This document shows, in pieces, positions 33,604 through 46,200 of a stretch of DNA of 64,000 bases. The DNA comes from Rhizophagus clarus. Its lineage: Eukaryota; Glomeromycota; Glomeromycetes; Glomerales; Glomeraceae. Below the pieces are notes generated by a model. That model did not search any database and was not told the origin of the DNA. It saw nothing but the letters and a program-made list of their open reading frames with translations. A program made the translations under genes and the position numbers. The first letter of the stretch is position 1, and every line of letters begins with the position of its first letter. The stretch spans positions 806,001-870,000 of the forward strand of contig BLAL01000054.1 of the NCBI GenBank assembly GCA_015698045.1. The letters are read 5' to 3'.

Positions 33604-34085
33604 CGATATGAGATAAATAATGATATTTAATAATAATGATATTTATCAATAATAATCTGAAAGATAAATAACAATATTTAATGTTAATGATATTTATTGG
33701 TAATAATCTGTAAGATAAATAATGATATTTAATGTTAATGATATTTATCAATAATAATCTGAAAGATAAATAATGATAATGATATTTATCAATAATAATC
33801 TGAAAAATAAATAATGATATTTAATGTTAATGATATTTATCAATAATAATCTGTAAGATAAATAATGATATTTAATAATAATAATATTTATCAATAATAC
33901 TCTAAAGATAAATAACAATATTTAATGTTAATGATATTTATTAGTAACAATCTGTAAGATAAATGACGATATTTAATATTAATGATATTTATCAATAATA
34001 ATCTGAAAGATAAATAACGATATTTAATGCTAATGATATTTATCAATAATAATCTGAAAGATAAATAACAATAATTATCTTAATG
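33604..34085. repeat. 51-bp satellite in element A
   Basis: Unit gataaataatgatatttaa plus tgttaatgatatttatcaat plus aataatctgaa; about nine copies with point changes and some short deletions. Confidence 0.85.
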
Positions 34086-34639
34086 ATTTATAACAAATTT
34101 TTAAATGTTAAAAAGTTTTATTAATTGATACCATTATATAACCATTTATTTTTTTTTATAATTATATTAAGCCTTACTACTGAAAACTCTTTCTTTTTGT
34201 CACTATAAACAAGCGGAGGGAATAGCAATAGCTTTCCCCCTATAGGCACTAATGGGCCTCTACCTGTTTATAGAGGAGGGGTAGGTTTATAAGGTTAAAC
34301 GTTATGCACATTGTGTATTGTACATGCGTACATACGTGCACACGTAACCTAATATAATTAAATTTTATATCAATTTATTAATTATAAAAAAAAAATTATT
34401 TTTGGAAAAATGCTCTCTATTTATATCAAATTGAACATTACGTGTATCACGTGATATTATATTAATGATGATCTGCAGTTCGTTTATTATCATTAAAGCT
34501 TAAGCTTTTTTTAGTTTAAGCTTAAACTTTTTTCACTTTCCCTTTCCCTTTTTTTGTTTTTTCTCCTTCCTTCTCTTTTTTTTTCCCATTTTTCGCCTCC
34601 TCTCTTCTCATTTTTCTCTTTCCTTCCCTTTTTTATGCT

Positions 34640-37035
34640 ATCCTTTTTAGGCGTTAATTTGGTCTCTTTAGACGCGAAGTTTTGGTAAAGACAGAGAAGC
34701 TTTTTTCTTTAATTGGTTTAATGAAACATTTTCTAACATTCTGTTTTCTTTCTTTCTTTAGGCAGCTTACTCTTCGGATCTGAACGCATTGGATTTTGGT
34801 GGATTTTTTTTCTTTGTTACTGTTTTAACAAAATGAACGAAACTTTACTAACATTTCATTTATTTATTTAGACGATTTCAGTTATTTGAATATTTATAGA
34901 TGTAAATTTCGGCAAGTGTTTAAATTTTTATTTTTTATTTTTTACCTTTAACGAAATGAAACGTATATTAACGTTTCTTCATTTTTTTTCTTTCGTAGTT
35001 GCAGATTTTGGGCAGCTCTTTGTTGGTAAATTTTCTTTAAATGTTTTTTTTGATTATAATAAATTTAACGAAACATTAACTAATGTTTCTTTTTTTCTTT
35101 TGTAGTAGGATATTTGGATTAATGAAGAATATAAGAGTCGGTATAAAATTTTTTTTTTAGGGTTTATTATATTAACGAAACATTTACTAACGTTTTGATT
35201 TTTTTCTTAGGCGACTGAATCTCTTAACGTGTGGGAAGTTCAAGTTCTGATAAGATAATGGAATTGGTAATATCATCTAATTTATCTTTATTGAGAAGAA
35301 CATGTTCCTTGGTGCAATCTTGTACGTGAGATTCAAAAGGTATCCTGTATAAACGAGTAAAAATTCTGACTGTAATTCGTTGCAGTTTGAATCTTTTTTT
35401 TTAAAAAATATATTTATTTAATAAAACGTTTTTTAATGTTTCAATTTCTTTTTTAGATGATCAGATCTCTTAACATCATGTGAAAAGTTCGATACTAAGA
35501 ATCTCTTTTTGAGATTTTATTTATTTAATCGAAACGTTTATTAACATCTTGCTTATTTCTCTTTTTTAGACAACCGGGTTTCTTAACGTGAATACGAATG
35601 GTGAATTTATGACTCAATTAATCATCTAATAAGTTTGGTAGGAACCTTTTTTTAAAAAATTTATTTGTTTTAACGAGACGTTCATTAACGTTTCAATTTT
35701 TTTTATTTTCAGGCGACCTGACCTCTTAATATCATATGGAAAATTTGGTAGGAATCAATTTACAAATCTATTTTAACGAAACATTACTAACATTTCATTA
35801 TTTTCTCCTTTTTAGATAGCCGGGTCTTTCAGGATAGGAAGTTCAGTAGGAATCTTTTTAAAAAACAAATTTATGATTTATGATTTTTAACAAAACGTTC
35901 ACTAACATTTCAATTTTATTTTTAGGTGACCTAGAGAAAGAGCATCATTGATATATTAACAAGCAAGATGAATACATCTATAATCTCTTAATGTCATGCA
36001 GAAAATTCAGTGGGAATCAATTTTTTAAACCTATTTTAACAAAACATTTACTAACATTTCGTTATTTCTCTTTTTTTAGATGACCGGGTCTCTTAGTAAT
36101 GCGGGAAAACTCAGTATAAATGAATTTTTTTAAAAAAATTTTATTTATTTTAATGTGTAGATGGTCAGTCCATCAAGGTATTTGAGCGCGTCTTTAATTT
36201 TAGTGCGTTTTTAAAAAAAAATTTTTTTTTAACGAACTGTATCTAGTAATAGTTCGTTGTTTTTTTTTTTTAAGCATGTCTTTTGGTTCACTTTAGGTGC
36301 GTAAAATTTCAATGGCTTAACTACACGATATAATGTAGTAATAATTATAATAAAAAAATTTATGTTTTAACAAATTTACTAAAAGTTTGTTTTTTATTTT
36401 GTGAAAAATTTTTGGATCTCAAGAGGTAGATATTTTTTTTTTAAAAAAAAATTCACCTACAGTATTTTCAGCGAAAATCATTAACATTTCATTATTTTTC
36501 TTTTCTTTTTTCTTTTTTCTTTTTTTAGGCCATCGATCCTTCAGACCTTAAAGTAAATATCTGTTTTAATTTAAAAAAAATTTTTTTTTTTTAACGAAAT
36601 AATTATTAATGTTTTGTTATTTTTTTTTTTTTAGGCGATCAGTATATTGGATCTCTGAAGGTGGATTTAGTAAAGGTTTAAAGGTAAAGGAGTGTATTAT
36701 AATTTTGAACTTAATTTTTTAATTAAAAACTGATGTTTCTTTTTTCTTTTTTGTAGGTTTTGGACTTTTGGGTGAATGGGAAAGCAGTATGTTTTACAAG
36801 TTTTGTGAAACTTTTTTTTTAATTTTTATTTAATTAGAAACGTTTACTAATGTTTCTTTATTTCTTTGTTTCTTTATAGGATTAACGTTGAATTCGACTT
36901 TTGACCTTTGCGGTGAATTTCAAAGTTATATACTTCTGATTTTTTTTAAAAGAAACGATTACTAACATTTCTTGTCTTTTTGCAGATTCTGGCTTCGATT
37001 GGCTTTGGGTGGTAAGTTTCAAACTTTAAAACTTT
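34640..37035 (+). ncRNA. Array of about 18 intron-like units (possible multiply spliced non-coding transcript), element A
   Basis: Each unit of roughly 100-150 bases has: a 30-56-nt exon-like piece, often G|GTAAAT or G|GTAAAG at its end; a T-rich stretch; a palindrome GAAAC-rTTTACTAAC-rTTTC whose centre holds TACTAAC, the fungal branch-point consensus; a 10-20-base T/C run; and TTTTTAG. Examples of acceptor to donor: 34651-34684, 34762-34798, 34999-35025, 35106-35140, 35211-35266. The exon-like pieces are poorly conserved between copies A and B and contain stops, so no protein is apparent. The splice reading is inference from sequence; transcription is unproven. Confidence 0.5.
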
Positions 37036-37541
37036 CTTTTTTATTTTATTTCATTAGAACTATTTTTAACGTAAGGATATCATCGATTAAAAGGAGAGTG
37101 TTTGAATCTGATTAGAAGCATATAATAGATTCTGTATAGTAGTTTTAGTATAGAATTTGGTAAAGATTTAGCATAGTTTTTAAACGTATTTTATTAATTA
37201 TTATTAATATAATAAACCACATTTAATAGTAAAGTAATTTAACGTTATTTAATAATAAATAATTTAGCGTTATACAATTATAAGATAATTATCGTTATTT
37301 AATGATATTGATAACTATCGTTAATTTAAACACATTGATTCCACTCGACGAGTCTGATTATTATCGATTATTTATCATTTAGATTAAATATCGATATTTA
37401 TCATTTTTAGTTAAATTCTGATGCTTTGTCATCATTTACCACATCGATACTACTCGACGAGTCTGATTGTTATCAATATATATCATGTGACCTATCCATC
37501 AATATATATCCCCTAAAAAAAATTCCCGATGATAGTAATCC

Positions 37542-38506
37542 ACTTTCTTTATAATTATCATATAAATTATTTATAATGAAAATAATCACTTTCATTATAT
37601 TACGATAATCATTGGCAGTAAATTTAGATATATTTTTCAATCTGTTTTTTAATATTATTAAGCCTGGATATCGTGGGATTGTGCACAATCTGTGATCCAT
37701 ATTTTTTACTGCTCTATTGCTGACCTTTCAGTGTAATAATTCACGAGTAAATTCTATGAGATACTTTGTTATTCTAAGGTCAAGTAAATGCATACGATCT
37801 GGAGCAGTTGCCTCATAAATATTAAAATCGTCAAAATCCCAAAAATAATTAAACTTCTTATGAATCGAAAATTCACTTGCTTGATTCTCACTAATAGCTA
37901 GTTTCATTTTTTCTGGAGTTTGTAAATCAATATGAGATAATGCCATATTATTAAGATCTTTGTTATTTATCAAGCAATAATAACATAGTTGTTTAGAAGT
38001 TGATGGAAGATATACTGCGGTAAATGCTCCTACTTTCACTATATCAGCAAGGATAACTGATAATTTTGGTGTAAATGGATGTATTTTATTTTGAACAACT
38101 AAATACATATCATTTTGATTCATTATTGGCGATAATAATATTCAGAGACATCTCTGAAAAATGAGTCTCTATAATCTTTGGAAAAACTTAGAATTCCTTG
38201 TAGTATTATCTTTTGCTTTCAATTTTGGCAAATAACTAACAAGTACTTTAGCGTTAGATTTATTTTGCTGCCAATTTGGTATATTTTTAAGTAAAATATA
38301 TATAGGATGTTCAGAAGTTTTGCCCAGATGATCACAAGTTGTGGAATCAGCATAGATTATTATTGATAATAATTTGTTATTGACAGGAATTTTATTTTCT
38401 GTAATATACCACCAATTACTTTCGAATTGTTCACCATAAGTCTTAATCAATATATTGTGATTTTTATACTTAAAAACAAATTTTTCATTCATTTCAGATT
38501 GCATCA
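37542..38506 (-). pseudogene. Decayed Plavaka-like (CACTA superfamily) transposase fragment
   Basis: Minus strand, three blocks in order: 38504-38169 with YADSTTCDHLGKTSEHPIYI and KNIPNWQQNKSNAKVLVSYLP; 38123-37728 with KLCYYCL-like Cys pair and ATAPDRMHLLDLRITKYLIE; 37700-37473 with HRLCTIPRYPGLIIL. The first block matches the recalled signature of Plavaka transposases (DATxLTxxGKxxxHPIYxxIGNI). Blocks are in different frames, and the gene is truncated at both sides by the termini of elements A and B. Confidence 0.55.
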
Positions 38507-38639
38507 GGAAATTTTTTTAGAAGATATATATCGATATTTATCATTTTATCTCAAATTATCCCATCGATAGATATCAAATTTGGATAGTTATTGATAAATA
38601 CTGGTGATATAAAATGATATTTAATGTTAATAATAGTTA

Positions 38640-39120
38640 TTGATAAATATCTGGTGATATAAAATGATATTTAATATTAATGATATTTATTGATAATAAT
38701 CTGAAAGATAAATAATGATATTTAATGTTAATAATATTTATCAGTAATAATCTGTAAAATAAATAATGATATTTAATGTTAATGATATTTATCGGTAATA
38801 ATCTGTAAGATAAATAATGATATTTAATGTTAATGATATTTATCAATAATAATTTGTAAGATAAATAATGATATTTAATGTTAATGATATTTATCGGTAA
38901 TAATCTGTAAGATAAATAATGATATTTAATGTTAATGATATTTATCGATAATAATCTGTAAGATAAATAATGATATTTAATGTTAATGATATTTATCGGT
39001 AATAATCTGTAAGATAAATAATGATATTTAATGTTAATGATATTTATCGGTAATAATCTGTAAGATAAATAATGATATTTAATGTTAATGATATTTATCA
39101 ATAATAATCTGAAAGATAAA
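38640..39120. repeat. 51-bp satellite in element B
   Basis: About nine units, more uniform than in copy A (gataaataatgatatttaa repeated every 51 bases). Because 51 is divisible by three the minus strand stays open for 154 codons as nine copies of INIINIKYHYLSYRLLP. Confidence 0.9.
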
Positions 39121-39619
39121 TAACAATAATTATTTTAATGATTTATAACAAATTTTTAAATGTTAAAAAGTTTTATTAATTGATACCATTGTATAACCAT
39201 TTATTTTTTTTTATAATTATATTAAGACTTACTACTGAAGACTCCCTCTTTTTATCACTATAAACAGGCGGAGGGAACAGCAATGGCTTTCCCCCTATAG
39301 GCACTAATGGGCCTCTACCCGCATATAGAAAAGGGGCAGGTTTGTAAGGTTAAACGTTATGCACATTGTGTATTGTACATGTGTACATACGTGCACACGT
39401 ACCCTAATATAATTAAATTTTTACTGGTAATTAATTTTATGATTTTATATACCGGTATTAAATTAATTTAAAAATTATAAAAAAAAAAATTATTTCAGGG
39501 AAATGTCCTCTATTTATATCTAATTGAACATCACGTGTATCACGTGATATTATATTAATAATGATCTATAGTTCGATCATTTACCAGTATAAAAAGCTTA
39601 ACTAACTTTTTTTAAGCTT

Positions 39620-42250
39620 AAACTTTTTTTTCGCTTTCCCTTTTGGTTTTTTTCCCTATCTCTTTCTTCGTTTTCCCTTTTCGCTTTCTTTCGTTTTTTC
39701 TCTTTTCCCTTCTTTCATTTTCTTCCCTTTATTTTTTTTCCTTTTTTCCTATTTCTTTCTCTTACTCGTCTTCCTTTTCTTTCTCTTCGTTCTTTCCTCT
39801 TCCTTACTTCCTATTTTTTCTATTTTTTCTTTGTTTTAGGCGTTCATTCGGTCTCTTTGGATGTGATATTTTGGTAACCCTTTTCCTCTTGGGATTTCCT
39901 TGAAATCTAAATACTTTGGTAAGATATTAATTTTTTTTTTATTTTATTTTATTTTTTTTTTGTTTTTTTGTTTAACGAACTTTACTAATGGTTGTTATAT
40001 GATTTCTCCTCTTTTAGGTTTTAACTTTCTCTCTGGAAATGAAGTAAGTAAGTATTCGTTTTTATTTTTATTTCAGTTTTCTTTTATCTTTACTGACAAT
40101 ATCTCCTTTTTTTAGGTTTGACACCTTTTCTTTAGCTTTAGCGGCTCTTGTGAAAATAGATCTTCATTTCAACCTTCGGAAGTGAGAGAATTGTAGAGAG
40201 AGAATTTTTTAAATAACCCTTTTGACAAAATGCTTACTAACATTTTGTTCCTTTATTTTTTTCTTTAGGTGAGCCTGGATGTTTGGGATCTCGATGAAAC
40301 ATCGGTTCATTTTCTTTTTTTAAATGAAAATCAGTAAGGGAGGTTTTTTGAATAACTTTTTAATGAAATGATACTAAATTGTTTCATCTTTTTTTTCGTT
40401 TTATAGATTACTAGTACTTTGGGATGTTTGGACGCGTGTAAACCAGTGAACAGCCAATATCTGGACGTGAGGTTTTGGTGTCAAAAATATACAGGGAAAA
40501 AATTCAATATTTACTATAATGATGACCTAACGAAGATTATGTAATTAAAAGTTATGGATTTCATCAGTGAGGTTCATTTTTTACTTTTAATTTTTATTTA
40601 GATGACGGAACTGTTACTAACAATTCTTTGTTTTTTCTTTTTTAGGCGTTTGGTTTTTGGATCTCTTTAGAAATAAATTTCGATTTTAAATGGCCAGGAT
40701 GTGTTAGATTCGGTGAGTTTTCTGAGAGTTTCAGTGGGCCTTTTTAATGTTTTAAACCTTTACTAATTTTTTATTTTTCTTTTTTTTTTATGTTTCTTTT
40801 TTTTAGACGATATCCTATAGCGTATAGGCCTTCAAAAACTTTTCCTTCACTATTTATTCTGGATTTATGATTTGTTTCGACTTGCTTTCTTTAGAAGACC
40901 GTTCTTCTGTTGGGAACTTGCATGAATTTTAGTTGGTTTTCTTTTTCATGTTCTATTTTAATTGTTCATTTTAACGAAACTTACGTTCCATTTTTTCTTC
41001 TTTTTTTTTATACAATCAGTTCTTTGGATCTTAGGATGCGTGGAATTCAGTGGATTTTTCTTTTTCTTTTAAGCTTTATTTTAACAAAACATTTACTGAT
41101 ATTCGATTTTTCTCTTAATAGATGGCCGGTAACGTTTAAATATAAACAAAAATAAAAATGTTTTTAGACGCGTAAAATTTCTGTGCGTCAGTCTTTTTTA
41201 TTTTTTATTTTTTTTTAACACTGTATTCTTTTTTTTTAATGAACAGTTTCTAACAGATCGTTGTCTTTCTTTTTTTCTAGACAGATCTTTTTGTTCATTA
41301 ATTCCTAGAATAGAAAGGTGAAACTATTTTTTTGATGTGTATATTGTCATAAGTTTCTTTTCTTAATTTGTTTATTAGTGTTTCAACGAACTTTAGCTAA
41401 CAGTTTTTTTTTTTATTTTGTAAAATTAATTCTTCAGATCTTGAAAGGCGAATATCAGTACCTTTTTTAAGGTAAATCTCAGATTTGTTTTTAAAAAAAA
41501 ATCCATCTTTTTTAATGAAACAATAATGTGTCATTATTTTTCTTTTTTTTTTAGGCGGTCAGTTCTAATTTTGAAGTACCAGAATCCCTAAACTGTTTTC
41601 GAAATGCTTTTACTTATAGGATTGCAGTTCCGACTTGAGTATCAACAGAATCTTAGATAACTTTTCGAAATGAAAACTTTTGAAAAAAAAATTTTAAGAT
41701 TATTTCATAGGAATCTGGCTTGACTTGGATAGCAAATCCTATGTAAGTTTTTGAATTACTTTTCGAGAACTATTAAGAAGTTTTTTTATCATATTTGAAG
41801 AAACATTACCCTTACTTTTTCTTTCTTTTTGTAGGGTCTTATCAGTTTCTATTTTGGTATCAGAAATTTTGAAGGTATAAATTTCAAAATTTTATTTTAT
41901 TATTTTATTTTTAGTCAAGAAGCGTTAACTAGCGTTTCATTATTTACTTTTTTGCAGGTCAGCCATACGAAAATTATGACCAGACTTTGGAATCAAGGTA
42001 TGTGAGTCAGTGGAATTTTTTTTTGTTGTTTCTGAAAAGTTACTAACGAACTCTATTTATTATCTTTTTTTTAATTTTTCCAAAACTTTCACTACATCTT
42101 TTTTCTCGATTGTAGAATTTGTTTTGGATACTGGGAATAATTAATTTCGAAGGTATTATTTGAACTTTTTTTTTTGGTTTTTTTATCAGTATTTATTTTT
42201 TAATGTTTCTGGTTCTCTTTTTTTTGTAGATTTTTGAGTTTAGGAAGTGT
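39620..42250 (+). ncRNA. Array of intron-like units, element B
   Basis: Counterpart of 34640-37035. The first exon-like piece is alike in both (GCGTT-ATT-GGTCTCTTTG, then TTTTG|GTAA). Branch-like motifs include TTTACTAATG (near 39978), CTTACTAACA (40230), GTTACTAACAA (40613), TTTCTAACAG (41247). Units are more degenerate than in A. Confidence 0.45.
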
Positions 42251-43170
42251 TTCTATTTGGACATTTTCTAACATTTCTTGGAGTTGCTAGATAATAAATT
42301 TTTAACATAGATTTTGCATAGAATTTAGTATAAAATAAAATAATGTATCTTTCTAATAAAGTGATGAAATAATATAACATTATTTAACAATAAATAATTT
42401 AACATTATAATAATTATCGTTATTTAATAATATTGATGATTATTGTTATTTAATGATACTGATGATTATCATTGATATAACCAAATTGATACTACTTGAC
42501 GAGTCTGATTATTATCGATAGATCTCATGTGACTTTTCTATCGAGATACATCTCTATCGATATTTGTCATTTTAATTAAATTCTGATAATTTGTCATCAT
42601 TTACCCATATCGATACTACTTGATGAGTCTGATTATTATCGATATATATCATGTGACCTATCTATCGATATATATCTCCTAAAAAAATTTTCTGATGAAG
42701 ATAAAATTGTTTATATTTTTGAACCTATGATATTTGTATAATATTTAGTTAGATTTTTTCAATAACAGGTTTAATAACATGTTTTAAAATATTTTTTTAT
42801 TTAAAAATAAGTTAACCTGTTTCAAAACTTTTTAACACTAGTCGAAAAAGGAATATTTGGTCTCCAAAAAATCTGGCCTAGATTTGGCCAATTTTTAAAA
42901 AAATCAACCTAAATTAGTAATGATATGCAATTCAATCTATATTCGATTCTGATTTGATCTTGCCGAATGATGGTTAAATTGCGTATAATAAAAATTAAAC
43001 TATGTTCAGCCTCACACAAATAATGGCCGAAATGTATTCACTTTTCTATATTAAATAATGGTTATAATATATTTGCTATATTAATATTATTAAGTATAAT
43101 AAAAAACAATGATACAATATTTGTTAAAAAATGTTTAAACAATTTGGACTAGTATAAATGTTATATTAAA

Positions 43171-43339
43171 TCAACGCAAATAGAACTTTCTATTTATAGG
43201 AATAATGGCTAAATATTCTCTGGCATTAGATCGATCTGATTTTTTGTATTTTATAGGTATAAACTGATCTAAAATGTTGTGTATTGGAATTATATTGTCT
43301 CTACTACTCAAATAGAAACTATCTTTCCATAATTCGACA
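43171..43339 (-). pseudogene. CACTA tnp2 transposase, C-terminal piece
   Basis: Reads NVELWKDSFYLSSRD, then PIHNILDQFIPIKYKKSDRS and LAIIPINRKFYL, ending in TGA at 43171-43173. It continues the transposase frame that breaks off at 46772 (SIDDNIE), the two halves being separated by the nested 3.4-kb element. The gene's N-terminal part is at 46772-49797. Confidence 0.65.
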
Positions 43340-43494
43340 TTGCAAGTAAAGATGTTACCCGTAACTGTAATTATAAGACACAGTGTTGTAAGTAATAGGT
43401 TGCAACCTAGCTTCTTCAGAGTGCAAAAGTTGTAATGCCGTAATTGTGCTGTAATGTTGTAATTATGCCGTAATTATGATTGGCTTATTTTATA

Positions 43495-44040
43495 TGAGAT
43501 CATTAATAAAATCGCAGCTTTTTTTATTAATAAAATCGTGAATTTTTTTTTATTAACAAAATTGCAGCTCTTTTTTTATTAACAAATTATTTTATTAACA
43601 AAATCGCAGCTTTTTTTTTATTAATAAAATAGCAGTTTTTTATTAACAAAATCATGGCTTTGTTTTATTAATAAAATCGCAGCTTTTTTTATTAATAAAA
43701 TCGTGGCTTATTTTTCATTAATAAAGTCGTGACTTATTTTTTATTAATAAAATTGTGGCTTATTTTTTATTAATAAAATTGTGGCTTATTTTTTATTAAT
43801 AAATTCGTGGCTTATTTTTTATTAATGAAATAGCGGCTTATTTTTTATTAATAAAATCGTGGCTTATTTTTTATTAATAAATTCACGGCTTATTTTTATT
43901 AATAAAATCATTTATTAACAAAATCGCAGCTTTTTTTTATTAATAAATCTAATAAATCGTGGCTTTTTTTTATTAATAAAATTGTTTATAAAATTGTGGC
44001 TTTCTTTATTAATAAAATCGCAGCTTTTTTTATTAATATG
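43495..44040. repeat. Minisatellite of 27-28 bp, TTTTTTATTAATAAAATCG type
   Basis: About eighteen degenerate copies of TTATTAATAAAATCGTGGC with CAGC/TGGC variants and short truncations. Non-coding. Confidence 0.85.
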
Positions 44041-44269
44041 TATTTAAATTTTTTTTTTTTAAGTTTAAAGGCGTTGAAGCCGTATATGTTTATTTAGTCA
44101 AAGATGAAGATGAATACATCGCTATCTAGACAGAAATTATACTTCCAACCTAAGGGCCAGTCTAATCATCCGCCTAATTTATTAACAAACTATAATATTC
44201 TATAAAGGGGAAAAAGGTACAAAAAAGAAAAATTCTGCTGCAAATGGATGCTAATCTAAGAGACCAAGG
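44041..44269. other. 3' flank of the LINE remnant
   Basis: GC-richer than the surroundings ('ggcgttgaagccgtatatg'), ends in a T9-run junction with the minisatellite at 44048. Likely the 3' untranslated part of the LINE copy; inferred from position. Confidence 0.3.
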
Positions 44270-45801
44270 CAAATTCTTGATTAAGTCTTTATACCACCCG
44301 CTACCAACTGCCCTAATATCTCCTGCATTTTAACGATTTCTGCGTGTAGTTGTCTCTTGGAGATCTTGGAGCTGTCACGACTGTTCTGCTTCAAATTGTT
44401 GCATGACCGAGTAATAGCCAGAATTGCTTGCTGATTATGGTTTGAATTCTTTGATCGTGAACTTCTTAATGGGGTCACATTGGATCCTAATGCTGGAGTA
44501 TGCTGGACCTACTTAGAAGACAAATTAGTATTAGGACCCATGCTATCTTGGATCGCTTAATCAGATTGGAAGTAGGGTCTTGCTTCTTCTTCTTTTTATT
44601 AAGGACAGACAACAGAAGGTGCTTGCATCAAGAAACGTTAGCACCAAACTAAAGAATCAGACTATTAATGCATTTATACAAATATTCCTAAGATTCAAAA
44701 TAGCTGACAATTTTCCGTTTGCCATTTGCGAACTTTATTTTTTTGAACATCTTGACGTTCAATTCACTTAGGAATGCTTCATATTGTGGATTCACCAGAG
44801 AAGCCGTAGTCATTAATTCAGGAGGGTCAAAGATTACAGCTTGAAATTGCTCATGTTCTTTTTGTTCTTTAAGCGACTAAGACACAGGGAATTATCGAGC
44901 AGGAATTCCAGCGAGAGGAGCCATTCATTGTGATTCGTATTTCCTAAAAAATTCAGAAATTACTAATCTACATTGAACAGTCATGTATTTGTATTGACGT
45001 TTGACATGTATCGATATGACGTTGCTTCAAATGGATAGGTGTTTGAGAAGTGTATAGTTATCCCACTTCGCTGGAACGTCGTATATAAGGATATCATGAA
45101 TGAAAGTGCACCCAGAGGGAGCTTGATATCTAGTGATAATTTGCGTAGCCTCCTCTTCCAACGTCTTAGGTTTCTTTTCTTTACTGAAAGGCTCAGATAT
45201 CGATGTGGTGGAAGTAGTAGCCTTTACGGAGTTATCTTTAGGCGGGAAGGGTGGCAGTATTATAGGAGAAGATGCAGGTTCTTTGTCCTGTGAATCTGCA
45301 AAAGCGGGGTCTACAGTAAGGATCTTTTTATTTTTGTTCTTCTTCTTGCCTTCTCCCTTAGGAGTCAACTCGGCATATGTTGGCAGAGGTACAGAATTTG
45401 ATTAGTGTTCTGTAGGAGATGAAATATCCATTTCCATCTCCTGTGTTATGGCCAGTTTTGGGGTAATGGTCACGTTGTTCTCATCCCTTATTTTTGGGGA
45501 CGCTGGCTTTTTGGGGTACTGAGACTCCATTCTAGCGAGCATTGCTTGAAGGTTCATAAGTAAAACAGTCATAAAGTCGTCATTGTTATCTGGCCGTTTT
45601 GATATAAGGTATCATTTCATTGTATTTGTCATACAGCCCTCGCTGATGAAGCTTTTTCAGCTTATTTACTCCAGTCTTGTTGAGTATTATGTGTGGGTTC
45701 AAGGAGCGAGAGTGTGAGAAAGTACTTATAAAAGTTGCTATAAAACAGTGTGCAAACTCATTATATTCGTTGTATGTGCAAGTTTCTAAAGTAGAAGACA
45801 T
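44270..45801 (-). pseudogene. Second decayed LINE ORF1
   Basis: Minus strand from about 45801: YNEFAHCFIATFIS, frame change near 45590, then ARMESQYPKKPASP, TAA near 45403, LPTYAELTPKGEG, Lys-rich stretch, then CTFIHDILIYDVPAKWDN and further, with stops, RLVISEFFRKYESQW and a region whose closest recalled match is the GIPxRWFPxSWxLKExxxxEQFQAVI block of Glomeromycotina LINE ORF1 proteins. A last piece (44478-44281) is a short Arg/Ser/Gln-rich helix. At least four lesions. No reverse transcriptase nearby. It lies inside the nested TIR element. Confidence 0.55.
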
Positions 45802-46200
45802 GACAATATATGTGTTAGTTTCAGAAAACGCGTTGAAAAATAAAAAATTTTAAAAAATTTTTTTGCAGAAAATTTAGTTCAGCACGTTAGCAGAAAGAGT
45901 TTTGAATATTTTTTTTTTTGATTAATATGTATTTAAAAAAATGTTAATTAACCATTTTATTATTTCTAATACGAATTAAAAAAATATTAAACATTTTTAA
46001 CATTTTTTTTTATTAATACGAATTAAAAAATATTATCACATTAATACTATATATACCAAAATTATGTCGTGACACTATGTAAGGAGTTTTAACTTTTGGC
46101 ATTAGGCCAAATGATTTTTGGCAGGCAACCTTAGGCGGCATTAAGGCATTACAGCCTAATTACGACATTACAGCCCAATTATGATATTACGGCCTAATTA
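45802..46200. other. AT-rich stretch ending in GCCTAATTACG words
   Basis: 45840-46060 is A/T homopolymer-rich. 46125-46200 contains repeated 'ggcattacagcctaattacg' words that are inverted relative to 43430-43490. Confidence 0.4.

Larger units (their letters stand above)
33604..37541 (+). mobile_element. TIR element copy A, main part (no recognisable protein)
   Basis: Order of parts, shared with copy B: 51-bp satellite (33604-34080); a conserved single-copy block (34085-34370) with GC-richer core 'ggcactaatgggcctctacc'; a pyrimidine run; an array of intron-like units (34640-37035); a block with 'tactcgacgagtctga' (37330-37480); and the right terminus at 37500-37541, which is the inverse of CATCAGGAAATTTTTTTA with minor changes. 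The left end is at 29312. The T-rich and A-rich words are not simple sequence but ordered and duplicated in B, so this is a mobile unit of about 4.2 kb without its own transposase. Confidence 0.65.
38507..42703 (+). mobile_element. TIR element copy B, complete (4.2 kb)
   Basis: Left terminus CATCAGGAAATTTTTTTA at 38507-38529; right terminus, its inverse, ends at about 42700 (aaaaaaattttctgatg). Subterminal words 'gatatatatcgata' are also inverted. Internal parts match copy A in the same order and orientation: satellite 38640-39120, conserved block 39130-39420, pyrimidine run, intron-like array 39620-42250, 'tacttgacgagtctga' block 42480-42640. No transposase. A target duplication was not clear. 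Confidence 0.7.

Noticed and set aside
38637-39101. 154-codon repeat protein
   Set aside because: Explained by a 51-bp satellite divisible by three; no start context or other evidence. Kept only as a low-interest finding.
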